Shown here: in pieces, positions 8,551-17,381 of the stretch
Position numbering within the stretch: position 1 is the first letter of the stretch
Layout of the letters: each line of letters opens with the position of its first letter
Assembly (NCBI RefSeq): GCF_003994415.1
Contig: NZ_CP034689.1
Location: 1,922,001 to 1,986,000 of the forward strand
Reading direction: 5' to 3'
DNA from: Achromobacter spanius
Lineage (GTDB): Bacteria > Pseudomonadota > Gammaproteobacteria > Burkholderiales > Burkholderiaceae_B
DNA length: 64,000 bases
The notes under the pieces: generated by a model
Database searches by the model: none
Told to the model about the DNA's origin: nothing
Seen by the model: the letters and a program-made list of their open reading frames with translations, nothing else
Translations under genes and position numbers: made by a program

Positions 8551-9477
8551 ATGCGACGTTTCTGTCCCTCATTAACCGATTTGCAGGCGTTTGAAGTCGC
8601 GGCGCGGCACAGCAGCTTCACACGCGCGGCGCAGGAATTGTGTGTCACCCAGGGCGCGGTCAGTAAACAGGTGAAACATCTGGAAGAGTTCGTCGGCGTC
8701 GAACTATTCCTGCGCATCAGGCAAGGCCTGGTGTTGACCGAGGCGGGCCGCAGTTATCTGACCAAGGTGCAGGCGGGCCTGGGCCAGATCGAAGCCGCCA
8801 CCGTTGAACTGATTGCGCACCAGGGGCAGGGCGGCACGCTCAACCTGACCTGTATGCCCACGTTCGGCGCCCGCTGGCTGATTCCGCGCCTGACCGCCTT
8901 CATGCGGCTGCGCCCGGACATCCATGTGGAGTTTCTGCCGCACCGCCAGGGCTATGATTTTTCCACGCCAGAGCTGGATGCCGCCGTGCGCTTTGGCGAA
9001 GGCCTGTGGCCAGGCAGTGGCGCCGACTACATCGTGGGCCGCGACATCGTGCCGGTGTGCAGCCCCCGCCTGATCCCGGGCGGCTGCCCCTCGCCCGAAG
9101 CCTTGCTGGCCTATCCGCTGCTGCACCATACGTCGGCGCTGGAAGGCTGGCGCGATTGGTTCGAGCAGGCCGGCTGCGATAGCCGGCGCAGCCTGGAAGG
9201 GGCGCGCTTTGACCAATACGCGCTGCTGTCTCAGGCGGCCGCCGCCGGTTTCGGCGTGGCGCTGATCCCGCGTTGCCTGATTGAAGACGAACTGCGCGAC
9301 GGCAAGCTGGCCGTGGCCATGAAGCTGCCGATCCGCGCGCGCATGGGCTATTACCTGTGCTATCCCGAGCAGAAAGCCAACCTGCCCACCTTGCAGGCGT
9401 TTCGCGCCTGGTTGATGGAAGTCTCCCGGGCGGCCGAGCCGCAGCCCCGGGAAGACGCCGTGTCCGAACTAAAATAG
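8551..9477 (+). CDS. LysR-family transcriptional regulator, GcvA type
   Basis: This 308-residue protein has an N-terminal winged helix-turn-helix (LTDLQAFEVAARHSSFTRAA, then LCVTQGAVSKQVKHLE, residues 9-60) and a C-terminal periplasmic-binding-like effector domain with GFGVALIPRCLIEDEL near residue 237. The opening resembles GcvA/AmpR-type members. It is transcribed divergently from the Bug receptor and hutG, so control of that unit is the natural guess. Confidence 0.9.
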   Translation: MRRFCPSLTDLQAFEVAARHSSFTRAAQELCVTQGAVSKQVKHLEEFVGVELFLRIRQGLVLTEAGRSYLTKVQAGLGQIEAATVELIAHQGQGGTLNLTCMPTFGARWLIPRLTAFMRLRPDIHVEFLPHRQGYDFSTPELDAAVRFGEGLWPGSGADYIVGRDIVPVCSPRLIPGGCPSPEALLAYPLLHHTSALEGWRDWFEQAGCDSRRSLEGARFDQYALLSQAAAAGFGVALIPRCLIEDELRDGKLAVAMKLPIRARMGYYLCYPEQKANLPTLQAFRAWLMEVSRAAEPQPREDAVSELK

Positions 9478-9484
9478 CCGTATC

Positions 9485-10603
9485 ATGAGTCAAATATCCA
9501 CCAAGAAAGGCCGCGTGGTCGTGGGCATGTCGGGCGGGGTCGATTCTTCGGTCACCGCCTGGTTGCTCAAGCAACAAGGCTATGACGTCGTCGGTCTGTT
9601 CATGAAGAACTGGGAAGATGACGACGATTCCGAATACTGCTCAACCCGCCAAGATCTGTTGGACGCCGCCAGCGTTGCCGACCTGGTTGGCGTGGAGTTC
9701 GAATTCGTCAACTTTGCCGCCGAATACAAAGACCGCGTTTTCGCGGAATTCCTGCGCGAATATTCGGCCGGCCGCACGCCCAACCCCGACGTGCTGTGCA
9801 ATGCCGAGATCAAGTTCAAGGCGTTCCTTGACCACGCCATGGCGCTGGGCGCCGAGCACATCGCCACGGGCCACTACGCGCGGGTGCGCGAAGTGCCGGC
9901 GGCGGGCGGCGGCACGCAATTCCAGTTGCTCAAGGCGCTGGACGCCTCCAAGGACCAAAGCTATTTCCTGCATCGCCTGAACCAGGCCCAGTTGTCGCGC
10001 ACGCTGTTCCCGCTGGGCGAGATCCACAAGACCGAAGTGCGGCGCATTGCGCACGAGATCGGTCTGCACAATGCCGCCAAGAAGGATTCCACCGGTATCT
10101 GCTTCATTGGCGAGCGTCCGTTTCGCGAATTTCTGAACCGCTACCTGCCTACCGAGCCGGGTCCTATCCTGACGCCGGAAGGCCAGCAGGTGGGGCGCCA
10201 CGAAGGCCTGTCGTTTTACACCTTGGGTCAGCGCAAGGGCCTGGGCGTGGGCGGCGTGAAGGGGCGCCAGCGCGAAGACGGCACGGCCGAAGCCTGGTAT
10301 GTGGCGCGCAAGGACCTGGAGCGCAATATCCTGTACGTGGTGCAAGGGCATGATCACCCCTGGCTGCTGTCCAGCCAATTGCAGGCGCAGGACGCCAGTT
10401 GGGTGGCGGGCCATCCGCCCGAGATCGCGGGCTATGGCGCCAAGACGCGCTACCGCCAGGCGGATGCGGCCTGCCGTCTGGACAAGGCTGATGGCGACAC
10501 CTTCGCCCTGGATTTCGCCGAGCCCCAGTGGGCCGTGACGCCTGGCCAGTCGGCCGTGCTTTACGATGGCGACGTTTGCCTGGGCGGCGGCATCATTCTG
10601 TAG
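9485..10603 (+). CDS. mnmA: tRNA-specific 2-thiouridylase MnmA
   Basis: This 372-residue enzyme adds sulfur to U34 of tRNA-Lys, -Glu and -Gln. The PP-loop GMSGGVDSS is at residues 14-22, and the two catalytic cysteines are C105 (NPDVLCNAEIKF) and C206 (DSTGICFIGERPF). Length and residue spacing are normal for the family. It begins 7 bases after the LysR stop codon, but the two are functionally unrelated. Confidence 0.98.
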   Translation: MSQISTKKGRVVVGMSGGVDSSVTAWLLKQQGYDVVGLFMKNWEDDDDSEYCSTRQDLLDAASVADLVGVEFEFVNFAAEYKDRVFAEFLREYSAGRTPNPDVLCNAEIKFKAFLDHAMALGAEHIATGHYARVREVPAAGGGTQFQLLKALDASKDQSYFLHRLNQAQLSRTLFPLGEIHKTEVRRIAHEIGLHNAAKKDSTGICFIGERPFREFLNRYLPTEPGPILTPEGQQVGRHEGLSFYTLGQRKGLGVGGVKGRQREDGTAEAWYVARKDLERNILYVVQGHDHPWLLSSQLQAQDASWVAGHPPEIAGYGAKTRYRQADAACRLDKADGDTFALDFAEPQWAVTPGQSAVLYDGDVCLGGGIIL

Positions 10604-10639
10604 CGCGCGCCTCGAATCGGCGCGCATGCGATCAAGCAG

Positions 10640-10668
10640 GGCCCCGTGGGTGCGACGCCCGCGGGGCC
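10640..10668 (+). terminator. Probable terminator after mnmA
   Basis: An 11-bp GC-rich stem (GGCCCCGTGGG / CCCGCGGGGCC, one mismatch) is followed by TTGTT. The T tract is weak, so termination is plausible rather than certain. Confidence 0.5.
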
Positions 10669-10709
10669 TTGTTCATGAACCTAAGAATTCAAAACGAGAG
10701 GAGAGGGTT

Positions 10710-11531
10710 GTGGATGTTTCGATGGTGATTTGCCTGCTGGTGCTGGGCGCGTTGGCCGGCTTCGCGGCGGGGCTGCTGGGAATCGGCGGTGGGATGCTGC
10801 TGGTGCCGCTGTTGACAATGTTGTTCTCTTGGCAGGGCATGCCGCCCGAGCTTGTGGTGCACGCAGCCATCGCCACGTCGATGACGTCCATCCTGTTCAC
10901 GTCGATTTCCAGCGTGCGGGCCCATCAGCAGCGCGGCACGATCAAATGGAACATCGTATGGGCCATGGCGCCGGGCATCATCATTGGCGGCCTGGTGTCG
11001 GGCGGCGCGGTGTTCGCCGCCCTTAACACTTTGTGGCTGTCCCTGTTCTTCGCGCTGTTCGTGGGCTATTCAGGCTGGAGCATGCTGCGCAACAAGAAAC
11101 CCAAGCCGGCTCGCCAGATGCCGGGGGTGGTGGGCACCAGCGCGGCGGGGGCGGGTATCGGTTTCCTGTCGGGGCTGGTGGGCGCGGGCGGCGGATTCCT
11201 GTCGGTGCCTTTCATGGTCTGGTGCAACGTGGCCCTGCACAACGCGGTGTCGACGTCGGCTGCGCTGGGCTTTCCCATTGCGCTGGCCAACAGCGTGGGC
11301 TATGTGGTGTCGGGCCTGAATGAGGGCGCATCGCGTCCTGGCATGCTGGGCTATATCTATTGGCCGGCCTTGCTGGCGTTGGTGTGCACCAGCGTGCTGA
11401 CCGCACCGCTGGGCGCACGGATGGCGCACCGCCTGCCGGTGCAGACCTTGAAGCGGGTGTTCGCGTGCCTGTTGTTCGCTTTGGCGGCGTACATGCTGTT
11501 CAAGGCTTGGCAGACCTTTGCGGGGCAATAG
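10710..11531 (+). CDS. TSUP family (TauE/SafE) membrane exporter
   Basis: A membrane protein of about 273 residues with some eight hydrophobic segments in two repeats. Each repeat carries the family's glycine-rich loop: GFAAGLLGIGGGMLLVPLL near the N terminus and GFLSGLVGAGGGFLSVPF mid-protein. Members move sulfite, sulfoacetate or related organosulfur anions. I place the start at the GTG at 10710 because a GAGGAGAGG site lies just ahead; ATG at 10722 is the alternative. The substrate cannot be told from sequence. Confidence 0.88.
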   Translation: MDVSMVICLLVLGALAGFAAGLLGIGGGMLLVPLLTMLFSWQGMPPELVVHAAIATSMTSILFTSISSVRAHQQRGTIKWNIVWAMAPGIIIGGLVSGGAVFAALNTLWLSLFFALFVGYSGWSMLRNKKPKPARQMPGVVGTSAAGAGIGFLSGLVGAGGGFLSVPFMVWCNVALHNAVSTSAALGFPIALANSVGYVVSGLNEGASRPGMLGYIYWPALLALVCTSVLTAPLGARMAHRLPVQTLKRVFACLLFALAAYMLFKAWQTFAGQ

Positions 11532-11587
11532 GGGCGAATAGGGGCTGGTGGTCGGCGGCGGCTTGCTATGCCGCTGCCGCAATGCAA

Positions 11588-11610
11588 ACCGGCCGCGCAT
11601 GGCGGCCGGT
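11588..11610. other. GC-rich stem-loop between convergent genes
   Basis: A perfect 8-bp stem (ACCGGCCG / CGGCCGGT) with a 7-base loop lies between the convergent TSUP and glutathione transferase genes. It has no T tract on either side, so a terminator role is only possible. Confidence 0.4.
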
Positions 11611-11648
11611 CGTCAAGTGCCCATGCCCGATGGACAGGCAGGCGCGCT

Positions 11649-12260
11649 TTACGCGGTTTGGGGCAGGGTGTCGATGAACGACTGCCGCTGCGCCAGTTTG
11701 TCGTGCAAGCGGGCCAGGTTCAGGTGGTTGGTGCGCCAGTCCAACGCGGCAAAGCGCAGGTCCAGGTAGCCCAGCGCGCAACCGACGGCAATGTCGGCCA
11801 GGCTGTAGTTGATGCCCATGCAATGGGCGTTGTCGCCCAGGCTTTTGTTCATGGCGTCCAGGCTGGCGTGGATCTTGCCGTATTGGCGTTCGATCCATTC
11901 CGGGCTGCGCTGCGCCTCGGGGCGCTGGTTTTCCTTGACGATGGCCACACAGGCGTCCAGGACGCCATCGGCGATGGCCTCCCAGCATTTGACGGCGGCA
12001 CGATCGCGCCCCTGCTGCGGAATCAGGCGGGCAACGGGCGACAAGGTGTCCACGTACTCGACGATGACGCGCGAATCAAACAGCGCGCCGCCATCTTCCA
12101 TGACCAGGCACGGAACCTTGCCCAGCGGGTTGTACGTTTGGATCTGCGTGTCGGCGGACCAGACGTTTTCGAGTTCAAGCCGGTAGTCCAGCTTTTTCTC
12201 GGCCATGACGATACGCACTTTGCGTACGTATGGACTGGTTAGCGAGCCGATCAGTTTCAT
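11649..12260 (-). CDS. Glutathione S-transferase family protein
   Basis: A 203-residue protein with the thioredoxin-like N-terminal domain (MKLIGSLTSPYVRKVRIVM, then NPLGKVPCLVMEDGGALFDS, with the cis-proline and Glu/Asp-Ser glutathione-binding turn) and the all-helical C-terminal domain from about residue 85. SPYVRK in the first loop fits the GstB/YibF-like bacterial branch. I start at 12260, where the domain begins, since the longer frame adds 49 residues unlike any GST. The substrate is unknown. Confidence 0.9.
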   Translation of the reverse strand: MKLIGSLTSPYVRKVRIVMAEKKLDYRLELENVWSADTQIQTYNPLGKVPCLVMEDGGALFDSRVIVEYVDTLSPVARLIPQQGRDRAAVKCWEAIADGVLDACVAIVKENQRPEAQRSPEWIERQYGKIHASLDAMNKSLGDNAHCMGINYSLADIAVGCALGYLDLRFAALDWRTNHLNLARLHDKLAQRQSFIDTLPQTA

Positions 12261-12421
12261 GGAGTCACAAGCGGAGTCGAAAAGCGGCCGAAGTATAGCA
12301 GGCCGTATGACGGTCGCGCCGTCCGCGGGCCGGAATCTTCGCCAGTTTGCCACAATGTTGCGCGCCCTCGGATGATAAAATCGCCGGGTTTTCCCATCCG
12401 TAGCCATTTCTTCCCCAGACC

Positions 12422-13798
12422 ATGCAAATCGCCGATCAGTTAAGCCAACTTAATGCCCTTTCGCCATTGGATGGCCGTTACGCTTCCCGGAGCGACGCGC
12501 TGCGCGGTCTGCTGTCCGAAGCCGGCTTCATGGCGCACCGCGTGGAAGTCGAGGTGGCCTGGCTGGTCGCCCTGTCCGACGCCGGCCTGCCTGAGCTGCC
12601 CAGCTTTTCCCCGGCCGCCCGCCAGCGTCTGCAGCAGTTGGTGCAGGATTTCTCGGAATCCGATGCCGGTCGCATCAAGGATATCGAGCGCGTTACCAAC
12701 CATGATGTGAAGGCTGTCGAATACTGGTTGAAGGAAAAAGTGGCTGATGATGCCGAGCTGGCCCGCGCCGCCGAATTCATCCACTTCGCCTGCACGTCCG
12801 AAGACATCAACAACACTTCGCACGCACTGATGCTGTCGCGCGCTCGTGATCAGGTCGTGGTGCCGCGCCTGCGCGAATTGGCTGCCAAGCTGAACGACAT
12901 GGCGGTAGCCCAGGCTGACCAGCCGATGCTGTCGCGCACGCACGGCCAGCCGGCCAGTCCCACCACGCTGGGCAAGGAATTCGCCAACGTGGCCGCGCGC
13001 CTGAACCGCGCCATTGCCGCCGTCGAGGCCGTTGAGCCGCTGGCCAAGCTGAATGGCGCCACCGGCAACTACAACGCCCACCTGTCGGCTTACCCGGAAA
13101 TCGATTGGCCCGCCTTCAGCCAGCGCGTGCTGGCTGGCCTGGGCCTGACCCAGAACCGCCACACCATCCAGATCGAACCGCATGACTGGATGTCGGCCCT
13201 GTTTGACGCCATCACGCGCGCCAACATCATCGTGCTCGACCTGGACCGCGACATCTGGGGCTACGTGGCGCTGGGCTACTTCAAACAGCGCCTGAAGGAA
13301 GGCGAGGTCGGTTCGTCGACCATGCCGCACAAGGTCAACCCGATCGACTTCGAAAACTCCGAAGGCAACCTGGGCCTGGCCAACGCCGTGCTGCGCCACC
13401 TGGCCGACAAGCTGCCGATCTCCCGCTGGCAGCGTGACCTGACCGACTCCACCGTGCTGCGCAACCTGGGCGTGGGTCTGGGCTATTGCCTGGTAGCGTG
13501 GGATGCCTGCATGCGCGGCCTGGGCAAGCTGGAAGTGAACACGGCCGCTATCGATGCCGACATCGACGCTTGCTGGGAAGTGCTAGCAGAACCGGTGCAA
13601 ACCGTGATGCGCCGCTACGGCCTGCCGCAGCCCTACGAGCAACTCAAGGCCTTGACCCGCGGCAAGGGCATCACCGAAGAAGCCCTGCGCGAGTTCATCC
13701 AGGGTCTGGCGCTGCCGGAAGAGCCCAAGGCGCGCCTGTTGGCAATGACACCTCGGTCATACATCGGGCTGGCCGCGAAGCTGGCCCGGGCGGTATAG
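12422..13798 (+). CDS. purB: Adenylosuccinate lyase
   Basis: This 458-residue enzyme makes fumarate in two steps of purine synthesis, from SAICAR and from adenylosuccinate. The fumarate-lyase superfamily signature GSSTMPHKVNPIDFEN is at residues 298-312. Other conserved pieces are TSEDINNTSHALML near residue 125 and the catalytic-histidine segment SRTHGQPASPTTLGKE near residue 171. Length is that of the E. coli-type enzyme. Confidence 0.98.
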   Translation: MQIADQLSQLNALSPLDGRYASRSDALRGLLSEAGFMAHRVEVEVAWLVALSDAGLPELPSFSPAARQRLQQLVQDFSESDAGRIKDIERVTNHDVKAVEYWLKEKVADDAELARAAEFIHFACTSEDINNTSHALMLSRARDQVVVPRLRELAAKLNDMAVAQADQPMLSRTHGQPASPTTLGKEFANVAARLNRAIAAVEAVEPLAKLNGATGNYNAHLSAYPEIDWPAFSQRVLAGLGLTQNRHTIQIEPHDWMSALFDAITRANIIVLDLDRDIWGYVALGYFKQRLKEGEVGSSTMPHKVNPIDFENSEGNLGLANAVLRHLADKLPISRWQRDLTDSTVLRNLGVGLGYCLVAWDACMRGLGKLEVNTAAIDADIDACWEVLAEPVQTVMRRYGLPQPYEQLKALTRGKGITEEALREFIQGLALPEEPKARLLAMTPRSYIGLAAKLARAV

Positions 13799-13856
13799 TC
13801 GCCATGCCGCGCGCGTCATGCGCGCGGCATTCTTGTTGCACTTACGGGAGATTGCA

Positions 13857-14315
13857 ATGCAAAAGTTGTCCACGCTTGCCGCGTTGGCCTGTATGACCGT
13901 GGCGCCGTTGCTCGCGACGACCGCCTCGGCGCAGTTCGCCAAGCCTGAAGACGCCGTCAAGTACCGCCAGTCGGCACTGACGCTGATGGCCTCGCACTTT
14001 GGTCGCATGGCGCCGGTGGTCAAGGGGCAGGCGCCGTACGATGCTGCGCAGATCAAGGCCAACGTCGAGGTCTTGAAGACCTTGTCGGCGCTGCCCTGGG
14101 CGGCTTTCGGGCCGGGTACGGAAGGCGGCGACGCGCGCCCCGAAATCTGGAGCGATGCCGCGGGCTTCAAGCAAAAGCAGCAAGCCTTCCAGGACAATAT
14201 CGTGAAGCTGTCGGCCGCCGCTGATTCCGGCGATCTCGACAAGCTGCGGGCTGCCTTCGGCGACGTGGGCGCCAGCTGCAAGTCCTGTCACGACTCCTAC
14301 CGCAAGAAGAAGTAA
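13857..14315 (+). CDS. Cytochrome c' (class II cytochrome c)
   Basis: A 152-residue precursor. The signal peptide ends at ASA just before Q26. The mature protein is a four-helix bundle with heme attached at the C-terminal CKSCH motif (C141, C144, H145), followed by a short Lys/Arg tail. These are the marks of cytochrome c', a periplasmic protein that binds NO and CO. It faces a cytochrome b561 gene across a shared terminator; the two are often partners in this group. Confidence 0.93.
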   Translation: MQKLSTLAALACMTVAPLLATTASAQFAKPEDAVKYRQSALTLMASHFGRMAPVVKGQAPYDAAQIKANVEVLKTLSALPWAAFGPGTEGGDARPEIWSDAAGFKQKQQAFQDNIVKLSAAADSGDLDKLRAAFGDVGASCKSCHDSYRKKK

Positions 14316-14354
14316 GGTCCTGCCGTCCGCGGGCGGCATTGATACTTGCCACGT

Positions 14355-14386
14355 AAAAGCCCTTCGATGGTTCGAAGGGCTTTTTT
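14355..14386. terminator. Bidirectional terminator between convergent cytochrome genes
   Basis: The hairpin arms AAGCCCTTCGA and TTCGAAGGGCTT enclose a very short loop, with an A run on the left and six T residues on the right. It can serve cytochrome c' on the plus strand and cytochrome b561 on the minus strand. Confidence 0.9.
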
Positions 14387-14418
14387 GTTCTTGGCCTGCC
14401 GTATCGGTGCGTGGCGGA

Positions 14419-15111
14419 TTACGAAAAAGACATGTCGGCGACGACTTCGATTGACCGTATCCACAACACCAGGCCCGTTACGCAGGCGCCCAGCAGCAGG
14501 GCGCGCAACCACACGGCGATGCCGTCCTGCGCGGGCGGGGTGCCGGCGGGCAGGTCCTTGGCGTCGACATCGCCCGTGATGATGGCCCGCACCAGGCGCT
14601 TGCGGCGCACCAGGGCGTACCAGGCGACTGCCAGAAGGTGCAGTGCGATCAGGGCGATGATGACCCATTCGTTCAGCTTGTGCCACGAGGTCAGCGCCCC
14701 GGAGGTGGCCGCGCTGACATAACCGAACAGCGGTCCTTGCGTCATGATGTCGTCGGTGGTGAACAGGCCGCTGACGGCTTGAAAACCGACGGCCAGCAGC
14801 AGCGCCAATACCGACAGTGCGCCCAGCGGATTGTGGCCGGCGGGCGCGGCGGCGCCCTTGAGGTATTTGGCCACCGCGCCCGGGCCGCGCACGAAGGTCG
14901 CGAAGCGGGCGTAGCGCGGGCCGACGATGCCCCACAAGAGGCGGAAGATGATCAGCCCCAACGCCGTACAGCCAAAGCGCACGTGCCAGTCCATATACAG
15001 GCCGCCCAGCTTGACGCTGACGAACGCGCCGACGATACAGACGACAAGTGCCCAGTGAAAGAGTCGGGTGGGAAGGTCCCAGATGCGTACCGCGAGTCGG
15101 TTGTTCTGCAT
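14419..15111 (-). CDS. Cytochrome b561 family protein
   Basis: A 230-residue integral membrane protein starting RIWDLPTRLFHWALV, the hallmark of the prokaryotic cytochrome b561 / Ni-Fe-hydrogenase b-type family. Four main hydrophobic helices carry candidate heme-ligand histidines (LFHW, DWHVRFG, SWHKLNE, ALHLLAV). A fifth hydrophobic segment lies near the C terminus. It probably passes electrons from quinol to a periplasmic c-type cytochrome; the convergent cytochrome c' is the obvious candidate partner. Confidence 0.88.
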   Translation of the reverse strand: MQNNRLAVRIWDLPTRLFHWALVVCIVGAFVSVKLGGLYMDWHVRFGCTALGLIIFRLLWGIVGPRYARFATFVRGPGAVAKYLKGAAAPAGHNPLGALSVLALLLAVGFQAVSGLFTTDDIMTQGPLFGYVSAATSGALTSWHKLNEWVIIALIALHLLAVAWYALVRRKRLVRAIITGDVDAKDLPAGTPPAQDGIAVWLRALLLGACVTGLVLWIRSIEVVADMSFS

Positions 15112-15222
15112 GGTGAGATGGCCAAGGCTGCGTTGCGAGCGACTTTATCACGTCAAAATGAAATCGCCGCGCACCAGGCGCGGCGAGGCTTCAAGCGAAA
15201 TCGGCGCCAGGCGCCGATGGGC

Positions 15223-15504
15223 TCAGTACGAAGCGTTGCGCACCGATTCGATGCGATGCACATGTTCGTGGCGGAAACGGATCCGCTGGCCGGGGGCCTT
15301 CTGCGAGGTATTGCCGCAAGCCACGACTTCCGTCGTGTAGGTGGTCGTGCCGTTGATCGGCGCGTTGAAAATGACCGTTGCACGGATGGCCGGGCCGTTG
15401 GCCGGTTGCAGATGAACGATGTCGCCGATATGGATCGGGGTGTTGTCCAGCGTCGTGTGAGCGGGGCGGCGGATCAGGTCCGAGGTGGTGAAACGAGTAT
15501 TCAT
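15223..15504 (-). CDS. Hypothetical 93-residue protein
   Basis: A soluble, threonine-rich protein beginning MNTRFTTSDLIRRPAHTTLD. The centre (IHIGDIVHLQPANGPAIRAT) looks like a small beta-barrel and the C terminus is basic. I do not recognise the family. Coding character and a clean start make it likely to be real. It is followed by the cytochrome b561 gene in the same direction, 111 bases on. Confidence 0.6.
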   Translation of the reverse strand: MNTRFTTSDLIRRPAHTTLDNTPIHIGDIVHLQPANGPAIRATVIFNAPINGTTTYTTEVVACGNTSQKAPGQRIRFRHEHVHRIESVRNASY

Positions 15505-16232
15505 GGTGTGTGTTCTCTTAAGTTCTAGTTATTAGAAAAGCTGCGTGTTGCGCATGCTGCGAAGGGCGGACGTACCAAAAGCGCCTCGCGTCCTCGCGGT
15601 TGCCTGTCACCGGGTTTTTCAGACAGGCCAAGCATGACACTAACGCATAAGTGTTGCCGTCAGTTTGCGCATTCTCATGTTTTTTGCGTGCGCGCGTAAC
15701 GGGGTGGTGCAGCCGATGCCATCAGTCAGTCCAGGACGGTATCGGTTCGGGCTTAAGTGGCGTGCGTGCGGTAGCAGGCGGCCTTCAGGCCCGAGGGGTC
15801 GCTCAGAGTGGGTTGGCTCTGGCGGTTTCTGTGCGGCTGCCGTCGTGGTTACGACTTGGGCTGCAACGTGTTTTGTTGCTCGTTTTTAAACTTCATTCCA
15901 AACCGGACTGGCGGGATGGTGAAGAGGTGCTTGGCTGTTGCCGTGCTTTCCAGGCGGAGGGCCGACGATTTGCGTTTTCGCGTTATGGGTTTTCGCAAAC
16001 CGGATCGAAATTCCGGGTAGTTGGCAGGCTGCTGGGGTAGCGCGCTTGTTGTGGCGCGGTGAATCCGGTTCACCAGAATCAAGCCAGCTTTTTGGATCAA
16101 CTTTTTGAATGTTTCCGGCCTATTTATTCTGGGAAATATGGGGGCGCAGAAAATATTAGCTGTCGATAGTATCGCAAACGAAAAGCGGCCGCAAGTGTTT
16201 TTTATAAGCAGGTGGCAAGGCCGCCGTTCTGC
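15505..16232. other. Gene-poor 728-base gap
   Basis: No convincing gene lies here. There is an inverted repeat GCCTGTC / GACAGGC at about 15603-15629. A clearly AT-richer patch runs from roughly 16080 to 16215. The one longish open frame on the plus strand (15651-16040) has a cysteine/arginine-rich, low-credibility product. The region may be a gene remnant or an insertion scar. Confidence 0.5.
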
Positions 16233-16592
16233 TTAGTGCTCTGCCGAGCGGGCTTGGCGCTGGGCCTCGATGATCAGGCCTTCGAGTTGGGGGGACATCC
16301 GCAATGCCACCTGCGCGCCCATGGATCCGTCCGGCTGGCGCTCGGTTTCCAGCGCCAGACCAATGTGTTCATCATTGAACGCATCCGGCGCGGCTTCAAT
16401 CTCGACGTAGCGCGCAAGCAAGGCGTCAACCGCCTTTTGAGCGTCGGCCAGGGCCTCGTCCGACAATTGGCCCTGTCCCAGGTATTGATTCACAACGCGC
16501 GCCAGGTCGTTCATGAAGAACAGCAGGGCGGCCGCGCCGCGGCAATCAGGCTGGGTGAATCCCCAGGGGGCGGAAGTGGCGTGTTGAGTCAT
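16233..16592 (-). CDS. Hypothetical 119-residue protein
   Basis: An acidic, mostly helical soluble protein beginning MTQHATSAPWGFTQPD, with the segment LSDEALADAQKAVDALLARYVEIEA predicted as a long helix. The family is not recognised. I start at 16592 rather than 16697 because the upstream extension would cross the divergent promoter of the acetyltransferase gene. Confidence 0.6.
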   Translation of the reverse strand: MTQHATSAPWGFTQPDCRGAAALLFFMNDLARVVNQYLGQGQLSDEALADAQKAVDALLARYVEIEAAPDAFNDEHIGLALETERQPDGSMGAQVALRMSPQLEGLIIEAQRQARSAEH

Positions 16593-16710
16593 GGGCAAAG
16601 CCGTGTGGGGTTGCGAGCGGCCGGGGCCGGAATCCGGCATTTTAAAGGATGGGAATAAGGGCGAAGCCCATTCGAAATCGGGCATGCCATAGGGCATACT
16701 TTCGACCCTG

Positions 16711-17220
16711 ATGATCCGACCCGCCCAACCTTGCGACCTGGCCTGCCTGGCCGATGTCGAACGCTCCGCCGCGCAACGCTTTCACGGCACCCCGATGGCG
16801 TGGGCCGCCGACGGGGACCCGCTGCCGTTGGCGGACCTGGTTGCGGCCCACGCCGCCGGCCTGCTGTGGGTGGCGCTGCGTGATGACGGGCAGGTATGCG
16901 GTTTTGCGCTGGCTCAGCCCATGGATGGGGATCTGTTCCTGGTTGAAATGTCGGTGGCCTTGCCCTCGCAGGGGCGGGGCTTGGGTCGAGGCTTGATGCA
17001 GGCGGTGCTGGGCCACGCGCGGGCGGCTGGGCGCTACGGGGCCGTCGTCCTGACCACAGATCGCGAATTGCCCTGGAATGGGCCGTTTTACCGACGGCTC
17101 GGTTTCCGCGAGTTCGCGCCGCCGTATTCGCCCGGCCTACAGCGGCGCGTCCAGGCGGAGGCCGACGCGGGCTTTGACCCGCGGCGGCGCTGCGCCATGA
17201 GGTATCCGCTGCCGCCTTGA
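16711..17220 (+). CDS. GNAT-family N-acetyltransferase
   Basis: A 169-residue protein with the GNAT acetyl-CoA-binding pattern: VEMSVALPSQGRGLGRGLMQ near residues 75-94, with the Q/R-x-x-G-x-G/A loop, and FYRRLGFREFAP near residue 128. The acceptor substrate is unknown. It is divergent from the upstream hypothetical gene. Confidence 0.87.
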   Translation: MIRPAQPCDLACLADVERSAAQRFHGTPMAWAADGDPLPLADLVAAHAAGLLWVALRDDGQVCGFALAQPMDGDLFLVEMSVALPSQGRGLGRGLMQAVLGHARAAGRYGAVVLTTDRELPWNGPFYRRLGFREFAPPYSPGLQRRVQAEADAGFDPRRRCAMRYPLPP

Positions 17221-17381
17221 ACAAGGCGAAACAAGACCCGCCCTGTGTCAACTCGCTTCGATCGCAACAAAATCCGCCCGAGGGCGGTCCTACTCGGACG
17301 CTTCGGGATAATCTGCGCACTGGCGTCCGCTATTGACGGGGGCGGGCGCCAACCGGTTCATCAACCCGCTGGAGGATACGC

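Noticed and set aside
12347..12381. Promoter ahead of purB (TTGCCA with TAAAAT)
   Set aside because: The spacer is about 23 bases, too long for a sigma70 promoter.
15651..16040. 129-codon plus-strand frame in the gene-poor gap
   Set aside because: Cysteine- and arginine-rich, no domain, no clear ribosome-binding site.
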